A stretch of 64,000 nucleotides of DNA, taken from DATDIC01 sp963777625 (GTDB taxonomy: Bacteria > Pseudomonadota > Alphaproteobacteria > Acetobacterales > Acetobacteraceae). The translations under genes were made by a program, and so were the position numbers. The notes under the pieces are model-generated. The model made no database searches, had not been told where the DNA came from, and saw only the letters and a program-made list of their open reading frames with translations. Where the stretch lies: positions 124,001 through 188,000 of the forward strand of contig CAVZRO010000017.1 of NCBI GenBank assembly GCA_963777625.1, given 5' to 3'. Of the stretch, positions 43,182 through 51,952 are shown in pieces. Each line of letters begins with the position of its first letter. The first letter of the stretch is position 1.

Positions 43182-44335
43182 ATCCGCAGGATCGAGAACA
43201 GGATCGAAAAGATCGCATCCGCGACGATGACCAGAAAGATGGACTCGACCACCGCCTGCGTCGTCAGCCTGCCGACGCTCGCCGCGTTTCGTTCCACGCG
43301 CAATCCTTGGTAGCAGCCGACCAGGCCTATGATGAAGGCGAATACGGGCGCCTTGATGAGACCAACCCAAAAGGTTCCGCCGACCACCGCGCTTTGAAGC
43401 TGGTGCAGGAAAGCTGGAATGGTGATGCCAAGATCGAAGTAGCACATGACCATGCCGCCGATAAGACCCATGATATTGGAATAGAATGTCAGCAGCGGCA
43501 GCGTGATTATCAGGCCCAGGAGGCGCGGCAGCACCAGCACCTCGATGATGTTGAGGCCCGAAGTCTCGATTGCATCGAGTTCCTCGTTCACCTTCATCGT
43601 GCCGATCTGTGCCGTGAAGGCTGAGCCGGATCGCCCGGCCACGATGATCGCGGCCATCAGCCCGCCAAGCTCGCGCAGGACCCCGACGGCAAGCAGATTG
43701 ACCGTGAATACCTCAAGCCCGAACTGACGCAGTTGATCGGCGCCCTGATACGCAACGACGACGCCTATGAGGAACGACAGCAGCCCCACGATGGGCAGCG
43801 CATTTACACCCGTCTCCTCCATCTGATGGAACAGAGCCGCAATGCGTAGCCGGCGCGGCTGCAGGACGGTGGCGGCCGTCTCGAATACGACGATGCCGAA
43901 GAAGCCAACCAACTGATAGATGAGATGCAGCGCGTTAAACTGGGCGCGACCGATGCGTTCCAGCCGATCGCTGAACCTGTGTCTGGGTGGCAGTTCGACC
44001 GGCGGGGCTCTGCATTCGTGATCGATGGTGTGGACCAGAGCACGGTATTCATCGCGCACGTTGACCGGGTGAACCTCGACGCCTGCGTGTTCAAGCCGGC
44101 GCTTGGTGCGCAGCAGAAGCCATGCGCCGACGGTGTCGAGCCGCTCCAGAGCTCCGCAATCGACCTCCATGCGGGCGAAACCCTTGGGATCGAGGGCCCG
44201 CATAAACGGATCGAGCCGGCGCGCTTCGCTGATCACCCAAAGCCCACCGACGATCATGCGCAGCGTATCTCCATACGGCTCAAGACGGTACCACGCCCCC
44301 CCCGTCGGCTGCGGCTGTTGTAAGACCACGGACAT
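43178..44335 (-). CDS. MlaE-family permease with N-terminal STAS-like domain
   Basis: 385 residues from ATG 44335. The first ~110 residues form a STAS-like domain (MIVGGLWVISEARRLDPFMR, MEVDCGALERLDTVGAWLLL). The MlaE permease domain follows: ALPIVGLLSFLIGVVVAYQG, NLLAVGVLRELGGLMAAIIV AGRSGSAFTAQIG, TMKVNEELDAIETSGLNIIE and PAFLHQLQSAVVGGTFWVGL. The STAS fusion replaces the separate MlaB subunit. It is the first gene of the operon permease-ATPase-MCE-lipoprotein, which would maintain outer-membrane lipid asymmetry. Confidence 0.92.
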   Translation of the reverse strand: MSVVLQQPQPTGGAWYRLEPYGDTLRMIVGGLWVISEARRLDPFMRALDPKGFARMEVDCGALERLDTVGAWLLLRTKRRLEHAGVEVHPVNVRDEYRALVHTIDHECRAPPVELPPRHRFSDRLERIGRAQFNALHLIYQLVGFFGIVVFETAATVLQPRRLRIAALFHQMEETGVNALPIVGLLSFLIGVVVAYQGADQLRQFGLEVFTVNLLAVGVLRELGGLMAAIIVAGRSGSAFTAQIGTMKVNEELDAIETSGLNIIEVLVLPRLLGLIITLPLLTFYSNIMGLIGGMVMCYFDLGITIPAFLHQLQSAVVGGTFWVGLIKAPVFAFIIGLVGCYQGLRVERNAASVGRLTTQAVVESIFLVIVADAIFSILFSILRI

Positions 44336-44441
44336 TGCGTTACCGCGGCCGTCTGGCTGTTTCAGTCGTGTCGGGTCGGAGCATCGTTGGATACCGTCCA
44401 TGCCAGTGGATGGCTGATCTGTATCCGGGATGCGGTGTCAT

Positions 44442-44591
44442 ACCCACCCGCGCGGACGAAGACCCTAGACCCGTCGTGCCCGCGCAAGCGGGAATCCAGG
44501 CGAGAGCCCGCGAAACTGCGAGGGTTTGCCTGGATTCCCGCTTGCGCGGGAATGACGAACGCAGGTCACCCTCGATGCGGTCTGGTATTAC
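44442..44591. repeat. Dispersed palindromic element, copy B
   Basis: Near-full-length relative of 24156-24317. Arms: CCCGCGCAAGCGGGAATCCA and TGGATTCCCGCTTGCGCGGG form a long perfect hairpin. It sits just upstream of the mlaE-like gene, so it is not simply a terminator for that operon. Confidence 0.85.
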
Positions 44592-44983
44592 ACGCATGGG
44601 AGGTCCTCGACTTGATGTGGACGCGGACACATCAGCGCAGTCAGCACTAAAATCGCCATCCCTGCAAAGCAAGTGGCGGCACAGCCGCCATGGCTAGCAC
44701 TGCGTTGGATTGGGGGTGAAGGCCGATATCAGTCGCTACAACGGAGAATCCCGTTATTCCCGCGCCCCCCATTGTCATCTCCGCGCCCACATTGTCATTC
44801 CCGCGCCCATATTGTCATTCCCGCGAAAGCGGGAACCCACCGCTCACCCGGCGCATACCTGCCTCCATGGGGACGACGAGGAGAGTCAACACGCCTGCCG
44901 CTAAGCGACCGAAGCGGCCATTACCGTCCCTGCACTGAATCGCATGCCACCCGCCAGTGAGTGCGCATCCACGGGAAAGGCAG
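44592..44983. repeat. Intergenic stretch with three tandem 20-bp half-copies of the palindrome
   Basis: ATTGTCATCTCCGCGCCCAC (44771-44790), ATTGTCATTCCCGCGCCCAT (44791-44810) and ATTGTCATTCCCGCGAAAGC (44811-44830) are head-to-tail copies of one arm of the dispersed element. The rest of the interval has no gene that I can support. Confidence 0.7.
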
Positions 44984-45895
44984 CTACCGCCCGAACCGCC
45001 GTTTGCGCGATTGGAACGTGCGCACCGCCCGCAGCAGATCAACCCGCCGGAACGCTGGCCAGTTCACGTCGGTGAAATGGAACTCGCTGTACACGCTCTG
45101 CCACAGCAGGAAGCCTGACAGCCGCACTTCCCCGCTGGTGCGGATGATCAGGTCAGGGTCCGGCAGGGTGGGCAGATAGAGATGCCGCCCGATCGCCTCC
45201 GGCGTCACCTCCCGCGCCGCGTTCGCCAGCGCCAGCCCGCGCTCCGCCAGTTCCCCCATCAAGGAGCGCATGGCGTCCGCGATCTCCTCCCGGCCGCCAT
45301 AGTTGGCCGCGATCGTCAGCGTCATCTGCCGGTTGGCCTCGGTCGCCCGCCGTGCCGCCTCCAGCGCCGAGACCAGCGGCGCCGGCAGCAACTCCAGCCG
45401 GCCGATCGCCTGCACGCGCACCCCCAGCCGATGAATCCGCGGATCGACCGCCAGGTGGCGCATCTTCTGCTCGATCGCCGCCAGGATGCCGGACACTTCC
45501 TCGGCCGGGCGCGACAAATTGTCCGTCGAGCACACCCACAGGGTGACCGCCCGCACGCCAAGCTCGGCGCACCAGTCCAGCACCTCATCCAGCTTGCCGG
45601 CTCCCATCGCGTAGATCCGGCGGAAGTCGCGCACCCCGTTCTCCCGCCCGTGGCGGCGATTGCCGTCCAGAATCAGGCCGACATGCCGCGGCATGGGCCC
45701 GCGCCGCACCTCGTGCAGCAATTGCGCCTCGTAGCCGGCATAAATCCACGACCGGATCAACGGCGCGAACCGGCCGGCAAGACCACGAAGCCGCGAGCCG
45801 GCGGCACCCGCCAGATTTGGCGGCGCCCCAAGCGCGGCATCGCCGGACGAGAACGCGGACGTTGGGGGGACGGGGGAGTTGACAGGAGCGGACAC
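44984..45895 (-). CDS. Cis-prenyltransferase (isoprenyl transferase)
   Basis: About 303 residues from GTG 45895; the start is uncertain, since the frame is open to 46033. The UPP-synthase family core is MPRHVGLILDGNRRHGRENG (catalytic Asp in LDGNRR), with KLDEVLDWCAELGVRAVTLW, VCSTDNLSRPAEEVSGILA, LTIAANYGGREEIADAMR, PDPDLIIRTSGEVRLSGFLL WQSVYSEFHF and a basic tail. It condenses isopentenyl diphosphate units in cis. The preceding RSWIYAGYEAQLLHEVRRG resembles the membrane-proximal leader of the 'Z-decaprenyl/short-chain' class, so this may be a second, specialised enzyme rather than housekeeping UppS. Confidence 0.88.
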   Translation of the reverse strand: MSAPVNSPVPPTSAFSSGDAALGAPPNLAGAAGSRLRGLAGRFAPLIRSWIYAGYEAQLLHEVRRGPMPRHVGLILDGNRRHGRENGVRDFRRIYAMGAGKLDEVLDWCAELGVRAVTLWVCSTDNLSRPAEEVSGILAAIEQKMRHLAVDPRIHRLGVRVQAIGRLELLPAPLVSALEAARRATEANRQMTLTIAANYGGREEIADAMRSLMGELAERGLALANAAREVTPEAIGRHLYLPTLPDPDLIIRTSGEVRLSGFLLWQSVYSEFHFTDVNWPAFRRVDLLRAVRTFQSRKRRFGR

Positions 45896-46280
45896 GCGAG
45901 GGCCTATAGCATCCGGAGACTGCGTTTTAACTGCTCCGGCACTTTCGGAAACGTAAAAACCGACCGCTGTGCTCCCAGCGCCCATTAAAACGCGGGGCGT
46001 CCACGGCCACACCCATGTCACGGCCACCGCCACGGTCAGGGTGAAGCCCCGGGGCGACGGGCTCGGGCACCGCGGGACCCCAGATCAAGCGGGCCGCCGT
46101 CAGCCGCGGGCGACGATGTACCTGGCCAGCAAAACCCCGCGCCAGTTGCCAACTCCGACCTCACCAGATCAAGCTGACCGGCAACGGCGAAACAGTGCGG
46201 ACGACCACAGTCGCCGAATGAAGGCGCGAAGCCGGGCTGGATGCGGCGCGTGTCGGGTGAAACCGCCAAGGAGCAAAATC

Positions 46281-46673
46281 ATGCCTGCCATATCACTGAA
46301 CCACTACACGATCATGGTGCAGGACCTGGAACTCACCCGTGAGTTCTACGAAGACGTCGTCGGCCTCACCACCGGCGACCGCCCACCCTTGGCGTTCCCT
46401 GGATACTGGCTCTACTGCGGCGGCGTGCCTACCGTGCACCTGGTCGGGCACCGGCCGGAAAACCCGGTGCTCGACGGCGTACTGGAAACCGGGCGACTGG
46501 ATCACATCGCGTTCGCCGCGGAGAATCTGAAGCTGATGCGCGAGCGGCTGCGGGCACGTGGCATCGAGTACCAGGAACGGGTGCTGCCGCGGCTGAACAT
46601 GACGCAGCTTTTCTTCAGCGACCCGGACGGCATCAATATCGAATTCAACTTTCCCGCCGCGGAGACTGTCTGA
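46281..46673 (+). CDS. VOC-family (glyoxalase/dioxygenase fold) protein
   Basis: 130 residues from ATG 46281, with AAGGAG ten bases upstream. Two βαβββ modules: ISLNHYTIMVQDLELTREFY, EDVVGLTTGDRPPLAFPGYW, then LDHIAFAAENLKLMRERLRA, LFFSDPDGINIEFNFPA. Metal ligands would be His7, a His in VHLVGH or LDHIAF, and Glu in NIEFNF. The substrate is unknown; VOC enzymes include lyases, isomerases and antibiotic-resistance proteins. It precedes, on the same strand, a cyclase-family gene. Confidence 0.88.
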   Translation: MPAISLNHYTIMVQDLELTREFYEDVVGLTTGDRPPLAFPGYWLYCGGVPTVHLVGHRPENPVLDGVLETGRLDHIAFAAENLKLMRERLRARGIEYQERVLPRLNMTQLFFSDPDGINIEFNFPAAETV

Positions 46674-46864
46674 CACCAACGGCCCGAAGGGCCGACTGGT
46701 ATGCGCGCAGTATTGGTGTGGCGGCTGCGGGCCTTCGCCGGTTTCAAGTGAACCGACCCTGATGTCGCCGCGGCGGCGCCCCCCGGTGACGCCATCCGAT
46801 CAGGTACCGACGCGCCGTCCATCGGGGACTATTCTCCCAGCCCAGCAAACCACGGAGAATTCCA

Positions 46865-47914
46865 ATGGCCGATACAACGCGCTGGACCCGACGCCCCGAG
46901 AGCTCGACCTGGGGCGACTGGGGGCCGGATGACGAACGCGGCCGGCTCAACCTGCTGACGCCGCGGACCGTGCTGCGCGGCATTGCCGAGGTAAAGCTCG
47001 GCAAGACATTCTGCCTGTCGTTGCCGCTGGATTATCCCGGCGGCGCCATTCTCAGTCCGCGCCGCCATCCGCCCGTGCTGAAACCCACGCTGCGCGACGG
47101 CAAGCCCAACATGAACTATCCGCTGCGCTGCGATGACCCGACCGCCACCGACGTGGTGTGCGACGACCAGGTGGTCCTGACCCTGCAATACTCCACCCAA
47201 TGGGACAGCCTGGCGCATGTCGGGCAGATGTTCGACGCCGACGGCGACGGCCGCGCCGAGGATGTGTTCTACAACGGCTACCGTGCCGGCCGGGACATCA
47301 TCGGGCCGGTCTATTACGACGCTGACGGCCGGCAGACGCCGTGCGACGAGGTGCCGGGCGCCCGCCATCTCGGGGTGCAGAACATGGCCGAAAGCTGCAT
47401 GCAGGGCCGTGGCGTCATGGTCGATCTGGAGGCACATTTCGGCCGCTCCGGCCGCGTCATCAGCCATGCCGATCTGATGGGCGTGCTGCGGTCCGACGGC
47501 ATCGAGGTCGAAGCCGGCGATTTCGTGCTGTTTCGTACCGGGTTCGCGCGCATGCTGCTGGAAATGAAGCGGCAGCCCGACCGCGAGCTGCTGTTCGCCA
47601 GCGCCTGCGCGCTCGATGGGCGCGATCCGGCGCTGCTGCGTTGGGTCACCGAGAGCGGTGCCGTGGCGCTGATCTCTGACAATTACGCCGTGGAAGCGAT
47701 GCCGGCCCGCCCCGGTACCGACCCGTGCGCGACCCTGCCGCTGCACGAGCACTGCCTCTTCAAGCTGGGCTGCTATCTGGGCGAGATGTGGTACCTCTCC
47801 GAACTGGCGGACTGGTTGCGCGCCAACAACCGCAGCCGTTTCCTGCTCACGGCGCCGCCGCTGCGCCTGCCCGGCGCGGTGGGATCGCCGGCCACCCCGG
47901 TGGCAACGGTGTAG
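46865..47914 (+). CDS. Cyclase family protein (kynurenine formamidase-like fold)
   Basis: 349 residues. WGDWGPDDERGRLNLLTPRT, GKTFCLSLPLDYPGGAILSP and later VISHADLMGVLRSDGIEVEA, GDFVLFRTGFARMLLEM and LPLHEHCLFKLGCYLGEMWY match large members of the 'putative cyclase' family. In kynurenine formamidases the metal site is HxGTHxD; here the aligned segment reads WDSLAHVGQMFD, so one metal ligand pair differs while other long members share the 'W..L.H' form. A hydrolase of a ring or formyl amide is likely; the substrate is unknown. Confidence 0.82.
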   Translation: MADTTRWTRRPESSTWGDWGPDDERGRLNLLTPRTVLRGIAEVKLGKTFCLSLPLDYPGGAILSPRRHPPVLKPTLRDGKPNMNYPLRCDDPTATDVVCDDQVVLTLQYSTQWDSLAHVGQMFDADGDGRAEDVFYNGYRAGRDIIGPVYYDADGRQTPCDEVPGARHLGVQNMAESCMQGRGVMVDLEAHFGRSGRVISHADLMGVLRSDGIEVEAGDFVLFRTGFARMLLEMKRQPDRELLFASACALDGRDPALLRWVTESGAVALISDNYAVEAMPARPGTDPCATLPLHEHCLFKLGCYLGEMWYLSELADWLRANNRSRFLLTAPPLRLPGAVGSPATPVATV

Positions 47915-48086
47915 CCGTGGCACTGGCCCGAAGGAGGTAAGCGCGCCATCTCTCCAGACCCCACACGACAGCTATGAAATCCTCTCCAATTGCCACTAGG
48001 TAGAAAAACACTCTTTCTTGCGCCGCCATCTTGCCTATCAGACAGAAAATCCCTCTATCTCCCGTCACGCGACCGGGAGATGATCG

Positions 48087-49052
48087 ATGCCACCCCAAAT
48101 CTACGTCCTGCACGAAAACCGCGATTGGCTTCCCCCGTTTGCCGACGCGTTCGATCGGCTCGGCGTGCCCTGGGCGGACTGGTTCCTGGACACCACCAGC
48201 TTCGACTTCTCGGTCCCGCCGCCACAGGGCGTATTCTACAACCGCATGAGCGCCTCTTCGCACACCAGGGGCCACCGGTTCAGTGCGGAGCTGACAGCCG
48301 CGGTGCTCGCCTGGCTGACCCGGTGGGACCGTCGCGTGATCAATGGACCTGCCGCGCTCGACCTGGAAATCAGCAAGGCGCGCCAGTATGCCGCGCTGGC
48401 CCGGGCCGGCATCGACACGCCGCGGACCGTGGTGGTTGCCGGCCGCAACCATCTGCTTGAGGCGGCACAAAACCATTTCGCCGAACGCCCGGTTATCCTG
48501 AAACCAAATCGGGGCGGCAAGGGTCTCGGGGTACGCCTGTTCCGCACGCACGACGGCCTGCAAGCCTATATCGAAAGCGACGAGTACGAACCGCCGGTCG
48601 ATGGATTGCAGCTTCTGCAGGAATATGTCGTCGCCCCGCGGCCGGTCATCACCCGCGCCGAATTTGTCGGCGGCCGGTTCCTGTACGCGGTGGAGGTGGA
48701 CACCAGTCAGGGGTTCGAGCTCTGCCCCGCCGATGTCTGCACGGTCGGCGATGCGGCTTGCCCGGCGGGCACCGCGCCGCCCGCGCGGTTTCGGATCATC
48801 GGCGGAATCCCCGATGATCTGCGCACGCGTATCGAGAATATGATCGTCGCCAACGAGATCGATATTGCCGGGGTGGAATTCATCGCCGAGGCATCGGGTC
48901 GCACCCTGGTGTACGATGTGAACACCAACACCAACTACAATCCGGATGCCGAGGCGGCCGACAACCGCGCCGGCACCGCGAAATCCGGACCCGGCGCGGT
49001 CGCCCGGTTCCTTGCTGCCGAACTGCACCGGCTGCACGCCAAGGCCGCATAG
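48087..49052 (+). CDS. ATP-grasp ligase (RimK/glutamate-ligase-like)
   Basis: 321 residues. The pre-ATP-grasp domain ends near WLTRWDRRVINGPAALDLEI SKARQYAAL. ATP-grasp elements are PRTVVVAGRNHLLEAAQNHF, PVILKPNRGGKGLGVRLF (nucleotide-binding Lys and Gly loop), LQLLQEYVV and VEFIAEASGRTLVYDVNTNT NYN (metal-binding Glu/Asn). Such enzymes attach an amino acid or peptide to a carboxylate on a protein or small molecule. It lies immediately before the T6SS-type cluster, converging on the Ala/Leu-rich gene; whether it modifies one of those proteins is unknown. Confidence 0.85.
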   Translation: MPPQIYVLHENRDWLPPFADAFDRLGVPWADWFLDTTSFDFSVPPPQGVFYNRMSASSHTRGHRFSAELTAAVLAWLTRWDRRVINGPAALDLEISKARQYAALARAGIDTPRTVVVAGRNHLLEAAQNHFAERPVILKPNRGGKGLGVRLFRTHDGLQAYIESDEYEPPVDGLQLLQEYVVAPRPVITRAEFVGGRFLYAVEVDTSQGFELCPADVCTVGDAACPAGTAPPARFRIIGGIPDDLRTRIENMIVANEIDIAGVEFIAEASGRTLVYDVNTNTNYNPDAEAADNRAGTAKSGPGAVARFLAAELHRLHAKAA

Positions 49053-49083
49053 CGCGACCCCCAATCGCCGGCGATTTCCGCTT

Positions 49084-50163
49084 CTACAAGGCGGCCATGA
49101 GTTTCGCCGCGTCACAGATCGGACACGGCGCCGACAACACAGCACTGATCCCCAGCGTCGCCTGCAACTGCGCGACCAGCGAGCAGGTCAGCAGGCCGAT
49201 GGAAATGCACGGCAACATCGCGGGTACCTGCCAGTTCAGCGACGCGACCGCGCTCGCCTGCAGGCTGGCCTGCACCACCGCGCTGGTCGCCAGACTGGTG
49301 GGCAGCGCCGGCAACGGCGGCAACAGCGCCAGCAGTGCCGCCAGCAGGCTGCCGCCGCCGCTCAGATTGAGGCCGAGCTTCGCCGACAAGGCCGGCAGCA
49401 GCAACGCGAGTTTCGCCTGCACCCGAAGCTGAATCGCCGGAAACCCGAGCTGCAACGGACTGACCCCGAGACTCGCTTGCAGACTGGCGATCGCCGACAG
49501 CGCAGCGGTCAGGCTGGCCATCAGTTGCGGCGCGGCCAGTGCCGGCAAGGACAGCCGCGCCATGACCCGCAATGCGGCCGAGAGCTGCGCCGTCTCCGAC
49601 AGGCTGACATTGAGCTGCGCCGCCGCCGCGATCATGGGCGCCAGCAAACCAAGCAGGGCGAGAAGATTCCCCCAGCGCGCCATCGGAATGCCGCCGGGCA
49701 TGGTCAACGCCAGCATCAGGCTGGCCGGAGGTGCAAACAGCCCGGCATTCAACGCCAGCGTCACCTGGTCGATGGCGCTGTTCAGCGCCCCCAGCCGCAG
49801 CCAGCCGAGCGGGTTTACGGCCGCCATCGCCGACAGCCGCACGTTCATCGTGGCGACGATACGAGCGAAGGCCCGCACTTGTGCCGGTACCAGCAAATCG
49901 AGCCCGAACTGCGCCAGCACCTGCGCGCGCAGCGACGCAAGTGCCGAGATCGTCGCCACCGCCTTGGCGCTGAGCTGCAGCCGTGGCAACGGAAGCGTCA
50001 GCCAGTTCGGGTCCGGCACCCACGGCAACCCGGGCAGTGCGCGCGCGTTCAGCCACGCCGACAGCGACAACGGAATGTTGGCGCCCGGCATGTTGACGGA
50101 AACCGACAGGTTCAGCGAGGGCAGCGCCCCGAGCGAGGCGTGGCAGAAGCACCCCATGCACAT
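49084..50163 (-). CDS. Ala/Leu-rich amphipathic-helix repeat protein divergent from PAAR
   Basis: 359 residues, extraordinarily rich in Ala and Leu with almost no acidic residues. Stretches such as KAVATISALASLRAQVLAQF, LSAALRVMARLSLPALAAPQ, LMASLTAALSAIASLQASLG and IQLRVQAKLALLLPALSAKL alternate 'xAxLxAxL' strands or amphipathic helices separated by Pro-rich LGLPWVPDP, LLPPLPALPT. Cys clusters occur at both ends (MCMGCFCH; ISIGLLTC…APCPICDAAK). No signal peptide. It is divergent from a PAAR gene 113 bases away, which suggests a secreted effector or spike-associated protein. I recognise no family. The antisense 420-residue frame is a shadow of this composition. Confidence 0.7.
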   Translation of the reverse strand: MCMGCFCHASLGALPSLNLSVSVNMPGANIPLSLSAWLNARALPGLPWVPDPNWLTLPLPRLQLSAKAVATISALASLRAQVLAQFGLDLLVPAQVRAFARIVATMNVRLSAMAAVNPLGWLRLGALNSAIDQVTLALNAGLFAPPASLMLALTMPGGIPMARWGNLLALLGLLAPMIAAAAQLNVSLSETAQLSAALRVMARLSLPALAAPQLMASLTAALSAIASLQASLGVSPLQLGFPAIQLRVQAKLALLLPALSAKLGLNLSGGGSLLAALLALLPPLPALPTSLATSAVVQASLQASAVASLNWQVPAMLPCISIGLLTCSLVAQLQATLGISAVLSAPCPICDAAKLMAAL

Positions 50164-50276
50164 CTCCTTCGCCGCGCAGCATACAGAGCCTTCTCGGCTA
50201 CGTCGTGAGCCACGTCACACTTCCCGCCGCGGGAAAATGGGCTAAGATCAACCGGTTTCTGGATGGGTTCCACGAT

Positions 50277-50663
50277 ATGGGTCAGCCCGCCGCACGCGTT
50301 GGCGACACCGTCCTGCAGGACGGGCCGCATTGTCATGCGCCCATCCATCCGGCCGCGCTGGTGCCCACGCCAGTGCCGCACCCGCCGATGCCGTTGCCAA
50401 TCGTCACCGGCTCCCCCACCGTAACCATTGGTGGCCAGCCGGCGGCGCGGGTCACCGACGAAACCGAGCCCTGCCTGCTGCCGTCCTGCGTACCAGGCGG
50501 CCCCGGCATGATCGCCAAAGGCTCGGCCACGGTGACGATCAACGATCTCCCGGCCGCCCGCCTGAGCGATATCACCACGCATGAAGCCTGTGTCGGCCCG
50601 ATTCCGGGACCCAGCGGCATGATCACCGGACCAGGCTGCGAGACCGTGCTGATCGGCGGCTGA
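50277..50663 (+). CDS. PAAR-domain protein (T6SS spike tip)
   Basis: 128 residues from ATG 50277 (MGQPAARVGDTVLQDGPHCH); an upstream ATG at 50205 would add 24 residues unlike PAAR leaders. Repeated PAAR strands: VTGSPTVTIGGQPAARVTDE, AKGSATVTINDLPAARLSDI, ITGPGCETVLIGG. Zinc-type ligands could be the His residues in HCHAPIH and Cys in EPCLLPSC/HEACVG. PAAR proteins sharpen the VgrG spike and carry effectors. It is followed five bases later by a methyltransferase gene on the same strand, and divergent from the Ala/Leu-rich gene. Confidence 0.9.
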   Translation: MGQPAARVGDTVLQDGPHCHAPIHPAALVPTPVPHPPMPLPIVTGSPTVTIGGQPAARVTDETEPCLLPSCVPGGPGMIAKGSATVTINDLPAARLSDITTHEACVGPIPGPSGMITGPGCETVLIGG

Positions 50664-50668
50664 CCGGC

Positions 50669-51943
50669 TTGCGCCGCACGCATTTCGAGGCATTCGCGCC
50701 GCTGTGTCCCACCTGCCGGCGTCATGGACGGGGAAACCACCGGCTGATCATCGCCCGCATCCTCGCGGAGCAGGACGGCGATATCTCGGCCGGGCTGCTG
50801 CACTGTTCCAATCCCGATTGCCAGCACGAATACCCGGTGATCAACGGCATCCCGATCATCGTCCCCACGCTCGGCCCGTTGCTGGTCGATCGGGGGATCG
50901 AGCTGCTGGTGCGCGACGATCTCGATCCGGCGCTGGAAAGCCTGTTGGGCGATGCGCTGGGCCCGGGAAGCTGGTTCGACGCCATACGGCAGACGGTGTC
51001 CACCTATGCCTGGGACGGCTGGGCCGATCTCGATCCGGACGAAATCCCCGCCGCCGACGGCGTGCGACCAGGCGCCGCCCGCCGCTGCCTTGCCCGCCTG
51101 CTGGAACTGGCGGGAACGGAATCGTCCCACGAGACCCCGGAATCACCCCACCAGACACCCCGTCATTCCCGGACACCCCGTCAGTCCCGGACACCCCGTC
51201 ATTCCCGCGAAAGCGGGAATCCATCGGCCGTCGTCGATCCCCGCTTTCGCGGGGATGACAAGAATGAAGGCGGGGATGACGAGAATGAAGCAGGTATTTC
51301 TGCACCGCCCCCAACCGTATCGACCGCGCTGGACGTCGGCTGCGGCGTTGGTCGCACCACCTTCGACCTCGCGGCACGCCATCCCGGCGCCCTGGTCCTC
51401 GGGGCCGATCTCAATCTGTCGCTGCTCCGGCTCGCCCGACAGGCGCTCTTCGGCAGCGTCTCCTACCCGCGCCGTCGCATCGGCCTGGTCTATGACCGGC
51501 GATGTTTCGCGGTCGCTCCAATCGGCGCCGCGCGCGTCGATTTCTGGGCCTGCGATGCGCTCGCGCTGCCATTCGAGCCGGGTGCGGCCGACTTGATAGC
51601 GGGCCTCAATCTGCTCGATTGCGTCGCGGAACCGGCGCGGCTGCTGGCCGAACTCGCGGCCGGCCTGCGGCCCGGCGGGCGGCTGCTGCTCGCCTCCCCC
51701 TACGATTGGTCAACCCGCGCAACCCCAGTGGAGACCTGGATCGGCGGGCATTCCCAGCGCGCCGATCATGGCGGTGCCGCTGAACCGTTTCTCCGCACGC
51801 TGCTGACCGAAGGGGCGCACCCTCGATCGGTCCCTGGCCTGAAGCTGATTGGCGAAGAGCTGGATTGGCCCTGGCAGACGCGCCTGCACGATCGAAGCTC
51901 GATCCAGTACCGATCGCATCTGGTCGCCCTGCAGCGCAATTGA
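50669..51943 (+). CDS. Class I SAM methyltransferase with N-terminal zinc motif and an inserted repeat
   Basis: 424 residues from TTG 50669. The N-terminus has a Trm112-like zinc site (C13-P-T-C16 … C46-SNPD-C51, then EYPVINGIPIIVP). The methyltransferase domain is in the second half: TALDVGCGVGRTTFDLAARH (motif I), LVLGADLNLSLLRLARQAL, DFWACDALALPFEPGAADLI and LAAGLRPGGRLLLASPYDWS. Between them (residues ~160-205) a segment encoded by tandem repeats and a palindrome reads RHSRTPRQSRTPRHSRESGN, DPRFRGDDKNE. The frame remains open through the insertion. It is the gene after PAAR and may belong to the same transcript; the substrate is unknown. Confidence 0.82.
   Translation: MRRTHFEAFAPLCPTCRRHGRGNHRLIIARILAEQDGDISAGLLHCSNPDCQHEYPVINGIPIIVPTLGPLLVDRGIELLVRDDLDPALESLLGDALGPGSWFDAIRQTVSTYAWDGWADLDPDEIPAADGVRPGAARRCLARLLELAGTESSHETPESPHQTPRHSRTPRQSRTPRHSRESGNPSAVVDPRFRGDDKNEGGDDENEAGISAPPPTVSTALDVGCGVGRTTFDLAARHPGALVLGADLNLSLLRLARQALFGSVSYPRRRIGLVYDRRCFAVAPIGAARVDFWACDALALPFEPGAADLIAGLNLLDCVAEPARLLAELAAGLRPGGRLLLASPYDWSTRATPVETWIGGHSQRADHGGAAEPFLRTLLTEGAHPRSVPGLKLIGEELDWPWQTRLHDRSSIQYRSHLVALQRN
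51155..51259. repeat. Tandem 18-bp repeats plus dispersed palindrome inside a coding region
   Basis: ACACCCCGTCATTCCCGG is repeated at 51155-51172, 51173-51190 and 51191-51208 with small differences. The last runs into a palindrome with arms GTCATTCCCGCGAAAGCGGG (51198-) and the matching CCCGCTTTCGCGGGGATGAC (ending 51259). The whole insertion keeps the methyltransferase frame open. Confidence 0.9.
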
Positions 51944-51952
51944 ACCCGGCGC

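Noticed and set aside
46829..47923. 364-residue minus-strand frame
   Set aside because: Antisense of the intact cyclase-family gene.
48946..50208. 420-residue plus-strand Gln/Arg-rich frame opposite the Ala/Leu-rich protein
   Set aside because: The opposite frame has ordered hydrophobic segments and Cys clusters, while this one is the low-complexity complement of Ala/Leu codons.
51155..51259. CRISPR-like array
   Set aside because: Three tandem 18-bp units without spacers, plus a palindrome; no cas genes anywhere in the window.
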